DNA of 64,000 nucleotides from Lunularia cruciata (lineage: Eukaryota > Streptophyta > Marchantiopsida > Lunulariales > Lunulariaceae). Shown piece after piece: positions 46,621 through 59,300 of the stretch. The number at the start of each line of letters is the position of its first letter. The stretch's first letter is position 1. The translations under genes were made by a program, and so were the position numbers. The notes below the pieces were generated by a model. The model had not been told where the DNA came from and did not search any database. It worked only from the letters and a program-made list of their open reading frames with translations. The stretch covers positions 2,485,001 through 2,549,000 of the forward strand of contig OX419762.1 of the NCBI GenBank assembly GCA_948567375.1. Reading direction: 5' to 3'.

Positions 46621-49600
46621 ATGATAAGAACGACAAGAACGGCAGGATATTGTGCTCATGTTTCAACGAAAGTGATGAGATCGATAACTAAGTTTTCTCC
46701 CGGGAACTGTAGTCAATACTACAGTCTATCATGCGTCGAAATACTTTTCTTTATTTAGTTATTTATTTATCAAATGTGTGTAATTATTATTTGATATTGT
46801 TCAACTTCTATTTTTTAAAATTTTCTTTATCATATATGTATTCAGCATCTTTTCAACTTAGGTTAGTTCTGGTTAAAAAGGTTATTAAGGTAGAATTTAG
46901 GGTTCAACATATGGTTTAGAAAATTTTACATTTTTATTCATTTTTTACAAATATGTGGGAGTATCATTTTAGCATTTTATCAACTTAGATCATTCTTTTT
47001 CATCAACTTTATATTTAGAACCAGTTCAACTTAGGTTAAGTTATGGTTTAAAGTTTATTTAAGGTAAAAGTGCTTGGAATTTTATTCAACAAAAGATAAT
47101 TCTGGCTCAAGGTATCTAGCTATCCACTCTTTAGTTTGAGATTGCATATACCGTATTATTCATATATGTGTATTTATTTACATATGAATGCATCTAAACA
47201 CATATATATCTAATGGACCATGCTCAATATTAATATTACGGATGTTTATTGGTTTATTGACTACGTAGTTAGATTATGGTCTCTATCAACCATCCATTGA
47301 GGAAATCACTTGAGTAATATGTGTTAAATGTACATAATATTTTGGTTCATGTATTAAGAAACTTTGTCAAAGTAAATTTATGTAAATTTTACTCGTTTTA
47401 TTTTATCAATTATTATGTTTGTACATTATTTTACTCTCATTTTTTACTTCTCTCAATAAAAAAGTATCACTTCAATTGCTTTGCCAAATTGAATACTTAG
47501 ACTCATTAACAAGTATAATATACTTTTCATCATACTAAATCTATGAATAATATATGTGATAGAACAAAAGAAGAAACACATGTGTTTATATCTTATTTTT
47601 TGTCTGCTATGAACAATGTTTTCTCAAAAGAAATGACTATTAAGTCAAAAGGTTATTATTTACAATATATGGCCTATAAAATACCAGATGGTAAATTCAA
47701 ACTAAAACGGAAGTTTTTGAAAATAAAATTGAAGAAGAAAATTTGAAATAATGAAGAATCCTCACCATATAAATTATACTGTACTGGCCTTTTACTCTCT
47801 CAGGTTTTATTTTGTGAAGGTGCTAGTACTTTCTATAGTATCTTAATGTTAGATGTTCATAGATTTAGTATTGAGCACTTATTACTGGTGTATTTACTAC
47901 TAAAATTGTCATTGTTTCTCTTTCTCTGCTATATGCTTGAAAATGAAGATAATTTTTAGAAAAACTGGACAACATATTGAATATGTCAAAAATGCTTAAA
48001 CACCAAATTGGAAAAAATGGATTCTTGAATCAATTAATAAGATGTTTGTAAATTAATAAGATTATTATAGATTTTCTTCACATAGTGTATTTATTTTCCT
48101 TTTCACTTTATTGTTAAGAGTTTATATGGTTAATATAGCAGTCATGTCTGCATAGTCTTTAAGCTAGTATTTGAATTGGAGAGATAACATACAATTAAAC
48201 TTTGGTTGGATAACTACTTCCTAAGGTAAAGTAGTTTGATTTGATCACATTTGATTGTTTTATATATTCATTATTTGAAGTCTAGATGTACAAGGATATA
48301 AAGGAAAGCGGTCTTTCTCAAAGATAAGATTACGACTAGTTAACACCAAAGCATCGGCTCCATGCCAAGTTATTATAATATTTTAGAAATATACACTTTT
48401 TTGCAAAATTTTGAAGATTGTTTGAGCATGTCTACTAAGGTCCTTGATGATATTGGTACGATGGTGAGAAAAAAGTATATGAGAATATTTACTCATATGA
48501 GAATATTCAAATTTACACATTTAGGAATTCTGAAAGCATATATAATGGGGAAGAAAAAAAGAATAGGATAAAGTTTAGAATCTAATTTAATTTATCTTAT
48601 ATCTTCAACTTTCTAAAACTTATCAAAACAAGTCGAGTCGAATAAAACTAAATATCGAATACTCTATTTAGAAAATATGACTCTTACTACTTTCAGAATT
48701 ACATTTACAGAATATTAAAATTCTCCATTCTCTTAAAATTCATCAAATATATCACCCCAATCTTTCAATGTATAGTGGAGATGATGGGATCTTCTTGTGC
48801 AAAAACCGAAAATGATAAAATTTTTGATTTGCTATTTAATCGTTGAGATGTAGTTTAATTACAAAACCTTCGACGCCCTTGCTCGTGATCAGTTTAGTTG
48901 GCTCAGAAATACCAGTAATTTTTTGCTATTTCCTTATTTTTCTATTATTCTAATTTTTATTCTTATATTTTAGCTAGCTGAGAATAGACATATCTCACCA
49001 CGTGGCAAGTTATCAGGTCCCACAAGTCGCTTTAAATAGGAGGCCGATTCAGACATGTACCACGCCTGTATGTCCGATGTCTTCGAGTTCTTCGAACACT
49101 CTCAATTCACTGACACGACCGCAGCCACAATTCGTCGAATGGTTTTGGCGATATTTCATTAGTGTAGGAAATTTTCAAGAGCATAGAAAAGGATCGATGG
49201 GAAGATTTGACGGTGAAACCGAAAGCCAGGAGCAATAGCGATCGCAGGGCTTACAATGTCGCGCGGTGGCTCAGCTCCCAGCTGACGTGGGCAGCTCAAG
49301 TCACTCGACAGCGAATCTGAAGTTTGGGATTCATTTCTTCGTCTATCACGCCACATGGGCAAGTTTGCCCAAACGCACTGCAGTTCAGAAGGCAAAGATG
49401 TCGAGGCGATAAGCCCGTCGAAGTGCATCTGAGTGAATGCCTGTTCGTGTCTCCGTTTCATCTTCAGGTGTGTTCATAAATCTGAAAGCAAATGCAATCT
49501 GTAGTGTTGGAAACTGCGTTGATATTGTGCCTGGGATTGTTTTGAAATTCACTACTTCATTTTGACGAGAGATAACCCCGTTCTTACGGAGTTAGAGTCA

Positions 49601-50146
49601 GCGCTTGGTCCGTTCTCAATTGCAATCTGTTTGCCGGAGGTTTCTGTTTCTATTTGGAGTTGCTCGCATGTACTAGTTTGCTGAACGGCTGATTCAAACG
49701 GGTTGAAACTTAAAAGAATTGAGGAACTCAATGAGAACTCAAACAGAAATATGTGTGACTGAACCTTGGTATTATTACATTTGCAGTTGGCTTACACTGT
49801 TTCCTTCAGATCCTAGTTTTTCTGTCTCATAAAATTGCTTCCAAAGATTTTCTTGGTTTCTTTCAAAATCCAGCTCTTAGTTCGTTAATCGATCATTGAT
49901 CAACGAACTCTTTCTGCACAGTTGTAACGCAGGGGTTATAAGATAGATGTATCTCACAAGTAATCATTCATTTCTAAACGAAGTGACAGGCATTACTCAG
50001 TACCAAATCAAACTGTGAATTGAGTCTACAACTTCGTAGTCCAACCGATGGTACACCTGCAATTTGTACATCTGCTCAGAATACCGAAATTGAAGAAAAG
50101 ATTCACATAGAATCAAGCCTCTCCTCTTCATGTGACTGCTTCAACC
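46621..50146. other. AT-rich intergenic DNA, then moderate-GC sequence upstream of the thioredoxin-like gene
   Basis: 46.7-49.0 kb is AT-rich with no gene seen. At about 49000 composition changes. A CACGTGG box (about 49000) and a TTTAAATAG element (about 49031) lie before stretches with stops in all forward frames. This could be promoter and untranslated exon of the gene at 50147, but that is an inference. A minus-strand frame at 49159-49461 is not supported. Confidence 0.3.
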
Positions 50147-51899
50147 ATGACAGAAGATCATTCAATCAAATCATTGAAGGGCATTTCGTTTCATGATCCT
50201 AGTGGAGCAGCAGTTCCTTCGACCAGTCTTTGGGAGAAGAGCTGTAACTGCATTTGGCAGACATTCTGGGTACTATTTCTAAGCTAGGCTTTCCCATTCA
50301 GACAACAGCAGATGAGCTCATCTGTGTAAATCGTCTTCCACGTCCGTCAAGATTCGAACTTATTGTAAATCTTATCGGTGGTTAGGAGTTTATTTCTTTT
50401 CACCCTGTCTGTCACTTTGTTTAGTTTGTTACACTCTCTGTTTGACTATCCTGGCATTAGGAGATTCGCTGATGTCAACCTTTCAGGTCTCTTCTACCTG
50501 ACCACACCTGAGAGAATGCATCTACTGAAGCTAAGTCCAATACATGCCACTGCAGATAAATGTAAGTTCTTCACATCAAGTGTTACTGAAATTTTACAGA
50601 TATGATTCTTTTAATATCTGCCGGTTCCAAGTTAGCACTTGTAACCTGCAGGTGCATTTTCTGTCGGAAGCGCAGTTCTGTTGGAGGCTCGTCAGGTTTG
50701 CATCCTCCCGATGTTGATTGTAGCTTTTATGACTTCAAAGCTTAATTCAAATTGACTTGAAGAGGAACCTCAGACAAGCCTTGATACTAGCAGATTCTGT
50801 TCTTCGCAGGCAGAGATGGCAAAAGCAGGGGCAGCTCTGGTGCTGATTGGCCCAGGACTACCAGAACAGGTAACTCATTTCCGTTCTGAAAGAAACGGAA
50901 ACTCTTGCTTTGCTACTGGTGTTTCTAACTAGGCTGTAGTAAATGTGCATTCCAATTTATTTATTCCCTCCCTGTTCCTCACCTCTCTGTCTGGTAGAAC
51001 TGGTCTTTAAGAACTGGTAAATGCTGTGTTGGTATGCAGGCACGGAAGTTTCTTGCAGCAAACCAGTCTCTGGAGGTTCCTTACTTTCCCGTACTAATGC
51101 GTTTCAAGGTGAATCTAACGGTTTCGCCGCTATTCGGAGTCACTCTGTATCCATTTAAAGAATGCAAAGACTAACTTTTTCACCCTATGTGAAATGGGAA
51201 TTTCTGGATGATGAATGCAGAATTTAAGCGGACCCAGAACATGTCTCTTATGGAGCTCTAGAATTCGAATCTGGAGCGATGTCTCTATTGAAACCAAACG
51301 TTCGCTTCTGGTCATTTTGTGGCGGACCTAAAGCAATTGTCGCTTCCTTTGCTGTATCACTGAACGCAAATCTTGATCTTTTAATTCGTGTATGCAGACG
51401 ATGAAGAACCTTTTCCAGGCTCAGCTTCAAGGTCATCACCTAGACAGGTCACTATCTTTATACAGTAACACATTTGAAGAGGATGCCTACTGAAATCTCG
51501 ATCTCTTCCCAGCATATCGAGTTTCCTTCCATCTTTCAAGCCATACTGTTGATCGGTAAACGACTTTGAGAATACATCCTGGACTCCGAGCTCTTGAAAA
51601 ATTCAAACTAAAAGCGTTCACCTAATTACAGCTTTCAATTTCCAAAAATCAGGCAGCAGGGTCGAATTTTAGTTACTGGACCTGGGCAAGACAAACTCAT
51701 TTATCTGTTTAAGGTATGTACCCTCACCTTCTTCTAATCCATTGAATTTCAAGCGTTTGATAGTTCCATGTTCCAGATTAGATATAAGCAAAGACGATCT
51801 CAAACAAAGAGATAAATCTCCCCCTTGTTCTTGCGCATGACTCAGAAGCAGGAGACGAACCCAACAAAGATGCTCAAGTTTGCATGCTGCGCCACCTAA
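50147..51899 (+). pseudogene. AhpC/TSA thioredoxin-like protein (PRXL2/AAED1-like), introns kept, frame broken
   Basis: Exons read at 50147-50269, 50652-50695, 50810-50869, 51040-51108, about 51228-51299, 51398-51447, 51653-51713 and 51846-51899, nearly all with GT-AG borders. Peptides: MTEDHSIKSLKGISFHDPSG at the start, AFGRHSG joined across the first intron to CIFCRK (thioredoxin-like CxxC), AEMAKAGAALVLIGPGLPEQ, ADPEHVSYGALEFESGA, MKNLFQAQLQGHHLD, QQGRILVTGPGQDKLIYLF, and KQETNPTKMLKFACC before TAA. This is the order of plant AhpC/TSA-type proteins that act in redox control, often in plastids. Three frame breaks are seen: before AVTAF (about 50240), after CIFCRKR (about 50678) and before ADPEH (51109-51228). 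A gene with sequencing errors is the alternative. Confidence 0.7.
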
Positions 51900-53275
51900 A
51901 CCCATGGGGAATCTTGGGTGTGTGGCTGCGACTAAATCCGAGTCCAAGTTACAGTGGAATGCATGCGCGATATCAATCTATGTTATAGTTTTAGCTTCAA
52001 AGACACATATCACCCAGCAATGTCAAAGTAAATAATATTGAAGAAATGAAACATATCCCATAAGGTGGAAAATTGCTTGTGCCAATTGCAAGTTTGAATA
52101 CGTTCCCGCCAGTTTTAAAATCAATCGCTGTGTTTCGGCTGCACCAGCCCAAAAATATCAAGCGGTTTGGCGCGCTACAATTTAATCTCTGTTGGCAGTG
52201 TATTTGGATCATAAGTAGAAACTACTATAGATTGAGTGCGTGAATGTGGAACCCGTCCTTTAGATCATGTTTCTATGCCCACGTAAGGTTAGACAAGACA
52301 TGACATGGTCAAACAGGTATAAGAAGTAAATCCCTCTAAACCAATATTCACACTGCTCAGCAAGCTCTCCAGTTAGTGCCTACCTGCAAAACCCAACCGT
52401 ATGTGCCTTAAACGGCATAACATGTTCACAGGACTGTTTTTCTCAAGCCTCCCATATCGAACAACTTGCTCACTTATTCAAATGCTCCAACAATCAATCC
52501 TGGACAGGCAGGAAAGATGGCCTGACATTCCCCTCGACAACATTTCTTGTCAGATAACAAGTTAAAACAATCATCTTTGTACTCCCATCAGCAGTCCTCC
52601 AGACTGCAGAGGTGGCTTATGGGAGTTATGGGAGTTCATGTGTAGCTTTCAGCACATACATTCAACATCATGAGTAGAGATAAAGATAATTCACGTCAGT
52701 AGGAGTTTCAGAGACATATCTCAAAGTATCCTGGACCCCAGGAAGAAGACCCCGGGACAAAGAGGATCCGATTGGTATGGAGCCAAATCTAATTGCTGCC
52801 AGACCTGTGAACAACTGACTTCGTGAAACAGCTCTTGAGCTAACCCACTATGTTCCTGTAGAACATATAGAAGTTCCAGACAGATATTGGATGTTCTCAA
52901 GCCAGCCCAGAACGCGAAGCGTCAACAGATTTTGCGTTGAAGCACCGATACTGTCATAACACGAAGTGCCCCAGGAAGTAAAAGCAAAAGAACATTAATA
53001 TCTCCAGAGCCACAGCAATTCAAATTGCAGTGGCGAACTTCAGTGAGTAATACAGTTGCAATATACCCAAACCGGTAATACTAGATTTCCAATTACTGCG
53101 TTCCACATGAAAGAGATTCCATCAGTTCATCAATGATCGCGCCAGAATCAGAGCTTGATACCAAAACGCGTAAATAATGTCCCGATAGAGATAGCCACTC
53201 AAGACGTCATTCCTAAAAGTGTAGACTGGACTGCAAAAAGAACAATGTAAAAGTATAAACATGCAATACCCTGGA
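51900..53275. other. Intergenic DNA, no gene seen
   Basis: Moderate GC without a coding chain on either strand. It separates two convergent genes. Confidence 0.4.
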
Positions 53276-54075
53276 GCTTCTCAAAATATGTTACATTTAT
53301 TTACACAGTTATCCTGTAGAGAATCTATAAACTATAACTGTGATGTCAGTGTCCGACAGGAACCTGTCACTAACACCAACATTTCAACTACACCTGTTTC
53401 ACAAGTCCTCGAGTTCCGAAGCATCTGCCAAGAGCTTCACAAACGAAGCGCCTCTGATCTTTTGAAAATTGGTTACCGGTGGGTACCCGGAGCAAAATCA
53501 TGTACATAGCTTAAGGACGAAAGCCTCACGAAAGCAAGGAGAGAACTTTCCTGCAACATTTGAGTTTGCCTGCAGCGTCCGCGTTGTGGCAAACAAAGGC
53601 GACTCTCTTCAAAGACGTCGTTCCTTGCATTTGAGGGTAATTAGACACATGTCACCCTCGGCAGACTCACTAGCAAGAACACAAATAAGTTCAACACAAG
53701 GTATTCAATTACTACCAGTCCGCATCAAGAGCATGGATAGTCTGAACACCCTTGCCGTAGTTGTTACCAACAAAGACCACGTAATCTTCTGTGATAAACC
53801 AGACATCTCAGACTGAGAGATGCAAGCTGGTCTTCATTGCCTTCTCCTCCAATTTCCTTCTTTTCTTCCTCGGGACACCCTTTCAAAATGACGTCAAGGC
53901 AAAAGATCACAGTTAAGTGTTCCACCGCTCCTGGTAGCTGCAGCTTTCAGGGTGCACTCACCCTCTGCGCTCCTTTCACTGGTTACTCCAGTGAAATAAC
54001 ACAAGCCCCAGTGATAGCAAGCACTAAAAACGTTTTACTACACGCTACCAACACAGAATTTAGAGAGCCCTGGAA
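53276..54075 (-). other. Likely 3' untranslated region of the ELC/VPS23 gene
   Basis: On the minus strand an AATAAA signal lies at 53301-53296, about 775 bases after the stop codon, consistent with a cleavage site near 53275. Plus-strand open frames in this interval (53469-53816, 53837-54079) are best seen as chance antisense frames. Confidence 0.4.
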
Positions 54076-55347
54076 CTAAGAAACATACGGAGATCTAGCT
54101 GCCATATTTGCCACCTGCGTGTGAGTCTGCAACTGTCGAATTTTAGAAGTCGTAGCTCTGAACATGAATTGTTCTCTGGAGAGCATTCTCACATGTTTCA
54201 AGTACGCGTCCACTGGTACAGCACCCTCCCGGACCATCATATCAAGAGAGTATAATATGTCTTCTATGGCCAGGTCCCCGGAAGTACATTCCAACATTTG
54301 CTTTGACAAAGCATCCGTGTGTTCAAACACATCGTCAATCTCGACATCCATCATTCCCCTGTCGTTGGCTTTTAGCCACGACTCGATGACGTCTGTATTG
54401 GTCAGCAAAAGCTGCAACTGCTGCTCTAGTCCCTCCCTCTCTTGTTGCATCTCCCGGCAACCTTTGTCGACCTGCTCGGCTCTTTGGTTTAGCAAAGCCT
54501 GTGTGTGAAACAACCCGTCCATTTCAGTTGAGCCCTGTCGCAAGAGTGCAGACGTGTCCCGATTCACTCGCTCCGAGAGAGCATTGATGGCATTCCTCTT
54601 GAACACCTCGGCTGGATTCTCAGTTCTCAGGGATTGCGGCACCGGGAGCGTGGAGGTGGGAGAATGTTGGGTGTAGGGTGGATAGGAAGCTCTGGGTGGA
54701 GGCTGAGAAGCAGGACTGAAGCTGCTTCCTGTGGGAACGGCAGTTTGGACGCCTGCTGTTGATGCTGCACTACCGGCATGCATAGGATTCATTCCATGAA
54801 AGGAAGGAGTCGGGGGCAATGGGGGGGGTGGTCTCATTTGGTGATGAGTAATGGCAGGTCGGGAATACAAGGGTGGATCTTGCCCGAAGAGAAGAGATGT
54901 GCTCTGAATTAATTCTACCAGGTTGGAGCGAGGAAACACCCATTCCTGCAAATACGGGATGTTAACCATACCTGAAGCGTCAACATAAGGATGCCGTGGC
55001 TTTATAATCATATCTCGCGTGGGAGTCACATAAACCAGAGGGCAAGTGCGGGGATAGGATTCTAAGAGCCACAAAACTACCGGTATGTTGTACTTGACAT
55101 CCTGAAAGTACATGGGAATCGTCCCGTCTGCTTGCAAAAGATTGACCGTTCGCCCATCGTTATGCGTGAAATTCGCAGTCTTCACTTGCAAACCTGGAAA
55201 ATCTTGTAATAATGTCAAAAGGTGCTGCCGAATGTACCACTTCACAGTCTCATCATACGGGAGCGCATTCGGACCCCTTTGCGACAGAACCGAGTTCAAA
55301 AACTGAACCGAGGCATGAGAGGATTGGGCACCAGTGATTGTAGGCAT
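54076..55347 (-). CDS. ELC: ESCRT-I subunit VPS23/ELC (TSG101 homologue)
   Basis: A single uninterrupted 423-residue frame from ATG 55347 (MPTITGAQ). Residues 20-160 form a UEV domain (ubiquitin E2 variant without catalytic Cys), with CPLVYVTPTRDMIIKPRHPY and MVNIPYLQEWVFPRSNL. Residues 165-250 are Pro-rich (PPPPLPPTPSF). Residues 255-330 are a coiled coil (EREGLEQQLQLLL). Residues 350-410 are the steadiness box (AIEDILYSLD, VPVDAYLKHVRMLSREQF). In ESCRT-I this protein binds ubiquitinated membrane cargo and passes it to multivesicular bodies; the Arabidopsis homologue ELCH also affects cytokinesis. Length and the intronless coding region agree with plant ELC. It faces away from SPO11-2 and converges with the thioredoxin-like gene. 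The start is the first in-frame Met before the conserved region. Confidence 0.95.
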   Translation of the reverse strand: MPTITGAQSSHASVQFLNSVLSQRGPNALPYDETVKWYIRQHLLTLLQDFPGLQVKTANFTHNDGRTVNLLQADGTIPMYFQDVKYNIPVVLWLLESYPRTCPLVYVTPTRDMIIKPRHPYVDASGMVNIPYLQEWVFPRSNLVELIQSTSLLFGQDPPLYSRPAITHHQMRPPPPLPPTPSFHGMNPMHAGSAASTAGVQTAVPTGSSFSPASQPPPRASYPPYTQHSPTSTLPVPQSLRTENPAEVFKRNAINALSERVNRDTSALLRQGSTEMDGLFHTQALLNQRAEQVDKGCREMQQEREGLEQQLQLLLTNTDVIESWLKANDRGMMDVEIDDVFEHTDALSKQMLECTSGDLAIEDILYSLDMMVREGAVPVDAYLKHVRMLSREQFMFRATTSKIRQLQTHTQVANMAARSPYVS

Positions 55348-56340
55348 GCTTCTTGGAGTTCTCGTATTCTGCTCTCCTCTTCTACCACCACACTCTTTTC
55401 CTCGGCTTCAGGCAGTATCGCCTCAAGCTACAAGAATCACAACTTTACGGAATACCTCTCAAATCAGAACTGAAACAATCCACCCCCTCGACCATCACCT
55501 GCAGATGGTAGGCACCATACCCCGAGACAGCAAATCCTTTGTCTCTCCCGCACGCGCTCTCCTATACTCCAAAAACTACCCTGGGAACTCACGGAATATG
55601 TCAAAACAAACTAAGTATCCCAATCCGTACCGGCAGAAACACTTCTTCCAACTAACCAACACCGATAATCCTCAGCTACACAAGCTTCTGCATAAACGCC
55701 ACTGCTCTGACCTAATCCTGACTTCCATTCTTCCTTCTCATGTCCTCATCCTCCACCCACGTTGAGTCTGATCTTCTTTTTTCCTTGCGCGCTTCGCGAA
55801 GCTATTCTCCTGTTCACATCCGCAATTGGAACGCCATCGCCGAAACGATCCGCGTCGCGAACCAAGCGAAGAACCCGCAGAATTCCGACCTGTTTCTTTT
55901 GCTTCAAACGCAATTCACTCCTCCTCTCGTGACTTACACTAGAGCTGTCTCCATCCCCGACTGCGCAAATCAGAAATGAAGTATAAACAACAGCGATAAC
56001 ACCAGAGTGGCCCCGATTAGAGTGGACAACTAGACGTCGGGGCTAATGCTGCTGCTGCTGGCATTGCACTACCTCAATCCCGAAGTACAGCTGCTGCGGG
56101 GGGCAATACCCTCTCTTCTTCCTCTAGCACGTCTGTCTGCCTGTCTGTCGGGTCTGATATGTGAGTGAGGGAGAGAGAACAGAGTGCTCCTTCGCCTTTT
56201 CGGCCGCATATGGACGGAATCCATCCCTTAAAGGATGAGAGTAACTTGATTCGTGCGAAACGAGATCTCGTGTTAGGCCCCTGTCCGTTTTCTTTTAGAA
56301 TTTTTCTACGATTCATATTCCCGGCACATTTTATAGTTAT
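55348..56340 (-). other. Upstream region of ELC/VPS23
   Basis: GC-richer than its surroundings and containing (CTG)n at about 56045-56062; probably the leader and promoter of ELC. A plus-strand frame with ATG at 55740 (79 codons, MSSSSTHVESDLLFSLRASR) is open to 55979. No family was recognised and there is no downstream exon, so it is not called as a gene. Confidence 0.35.
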
Positions 56341-59300
56341 TTTTAGAAATAAATAATATTTTGTAAAGAGAAATCTCTTGTATATTTCTCCTTAGATTGG
56401 AAATATGAGAGTTATTTCATGAATAGTTCATATAGTATAAATAACTTTTCTCTTCCGATAATTGTGCTTTTATTAGGTGATGTCATGTGGTAGATAGATA
56501 TCCCATAAAAATCAAATAGCCTTCTTACATGATATTTTACCTTAAATTAATATTTATTCAATATTATAAAAAATGCCATCATAATGTATTTTTCATTTTA
56601 GACCAAGTGTAGAGTCATTTTATTATCAAATTAGAGTAACATTCTATTATAAAGAAAGAAAAACCGAAGCTCGTGGCATATTTCTTTTCCTTCAAGTTCA
56701 ACGGCTGAATGATAATAAAGATACGTAATTGTCCAAAAAAAGTATAGTATAGATGTGATCTAAGTAACACCCTTTGGATCCAATATGATGCAACAAATAT
56801 GGAAAATCGTACATAAAGGTTATTTATCTCGTTATATATCAATAAAAAGGATATCTCTAAGTATCGTAGTGAAACTTGGATTATTATAAATTAACTGAAT
56901 GTTCCATTATCCTACACAATATTATACACTTGCAGCATACTAGATTCCACTCAGTAAAAATCTCAAAGATATTAAAAAGACTTACTTAAATTTTTAGTTA
57001 ACTTGGTTTACATCATGCAATATTTCTCATAACACAGACCATTTCATGGCTGATAATAATATCATGTTTGCTAGTTTCCTCTTATCTTTTAGAACAATAA
57101 TTTATGATAGATACTAAATAAAATAATACTATATAATTCGATGACTATTAACCTTCTCGTATAAACATAAAGCTGGAACCAGTATAAGACAATTGTACTC
57201 TCAATCGACCAGAATTCAAATGTATAGGAACTATAATATTGTTTCATAAAATTTCAACTAATATTTGAGTAAATTATTAAAATTATTAAACATAACTTTC
57301 TTGCAGAACCAGAGTCTCCATAATTTTAGACAAATCTCCTTTCATTTAATCTAGATGAGACAGTTTCATCAAGAATGGGAATCCAATGCCATCTATCAAT
57401 AGACCAAGGGGATACTTACGTTAAGTTAATCAAAGACGAGGGGGCCGTAAAGCGAATAGTAAAGTTGCCGCGGTCTTCGTTGCAGATCCGTCCAACAACT
57501 ACCACAAGAGCGGATACAAACGTCACGCCTCCGTCCAACTTGGATTCTGCAGTGGACAGAAATACAACACACGACGGATTGTGAACCAGTGCCGACCCTC
57601 TGTTTCTGAAACGATGAAATTGAAGATGGGCGGTAAAATGGATTTTACTTGCTGGTAAGATGAGTACTCGCTAAAGAAATTCTCTTTCTAAAACGTTGGC
57701 GGGTAAAACGGATGTACCCGCCGGTAATATGAGTAGCGTAGCGTTAATGCAATGAAGGCAATGGAGTGAACGTTCCCATCACCGATACCGACAAATGGGA
57801 CACACAACAAGGTTTAACCCCTTGGGGTGAGTTATCTTAGTACCTCTGCATATTATTTTAAATATTTCGATATATACTTAAAGATATATTTAAGTAAATA
57901 TTTAAGTGTACATCCCCATTCTTGCTGGAATAAAATTTTGAATTTAAATGTCAAATACGTAAATTGATCTAGTTGAGGCCGAAGATGTAGGACGTTAGTT
58001 CTACATAACATTTTTAAAATTATTTTTTTGTGACATTTCATGAAATTTTTTTCTTGGTCCGTTCTTTATCTTTGCCAGAGTTCTCTTTTATCCGCGTAAA
58101 ACATAGATTTTGTTAAGAGCGGTGGTTTGACGTGATGCACCGATACCTCTAATTAAAGGTATTTCAAATTGTTTTATCTGATTGAAGTGATTGCATCCAC
58201 GTAATATTAGGTGACTAAAATTCATTTCAATAGTAGAATTTGGAATATTTTCCTCTTTCAAATAAATTCTCTGGAAAACAATTTATTAAAAATATAAAGC
58301 AAGGATCCTAAAATCTATATTCTTAGTTTAAAGATTTGAATCGATTGTTGGTATTACCAGGTCTAAATAATAAACGACACTAACACTACTGGCCAAAGGC
58401 CAAATTGTTTCAAGCGATACATTATTCGTCAGTGCATGGAATGTGAAATGTCGAAACCTGTGACTTACAATAACAAATAAATCTCTCAAGTTCTTCTCAT
58501 AGAGTCAGATTTTGTTAAAGAATAGAGCAATTGCGCGATATTCAAGAAGATAATTATCACCATCTTTCAGACCAATCTACAAATGGAAGTTTGCAAACTT
58601 AGAAGTCTAGCGCTCCATTTCACTTACTCTGTAATTTCTCTCTGTTTTATGTGCATGTGCTTGAAATAATGTGAAATAATAAAGATTCATACATGTATAA
58701 ATTAAAGTATTCTATTATGAAGCTCTTGATCAAGTTATATGAACAATACACGTTATAGGAACAGTATACTTTATAACATACCTTTATAAAGAAACTACAA
58801 CAAAAGAACATTACATTTTATAATTTATATTTATATTTATTGAACAAAAAGTAACCTCAAACGATTGTTCTATTCATTCTTGATAGTAAAGTAAACCGAA
58901 TGCAATATACATCTCCATTTACCAACAAATATAAGAAACTATGAAGAGAAAAGCCGTTAAATAGAAGCAAAATAGTTTCAAGTGATAGGCTACCGTGAGA
59001 GAAAGACAAAGTTAAACAACATTAGCTAAGGTATCGGAGCCAAATAGTATTCTCGAGGAAAAGAAGAAGAAATTCAATGCACTGCGAAGTACAATAATAT
59101 ATATCGTTTCAAAATTAGATATGTACTTGTATCTATTTATTTATTGACATGATCTTACTTAGATACCGCTAAATAACTCGAATTTTCAGAAAACCCAACG
59201 TTACGTTCTCAAAGTACTTCTTAACAACTATCTTCTATAGAATCTACATCAACGTATATTACAATTTTGACAAGTGGAGTGAGTCTTCTAGTTAATTTTT

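Noticed and set aside
49159-49461. Minus-strand 100-codon frame
   Set aside because: No recognisable domain, no neighbouring exon and no promoter evidence; length is within chance for this composition.
50487-50561. Exon-like segment between a good AG and a GTAAGT donor
   Set aside because: The exons on either side join directly to give SG-CIFC, which fits the thioredoxin-like family, while this segment adds unrelated residues. It is treated as intron.
53469-53816. Plus-strand 115-codon frame downstream of ELC
   Set aside because: It starts with a non-ATG codon, has no family pattern and lies opposite the likely ELC 3' untranslated region.
55740-55979. 79-codon plus-strand frame with ATG upstream of ELC
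   Set aside because: No recognised family or downstream exon; it probably lies in the ELC leader or promoter region. Kept only as a note.
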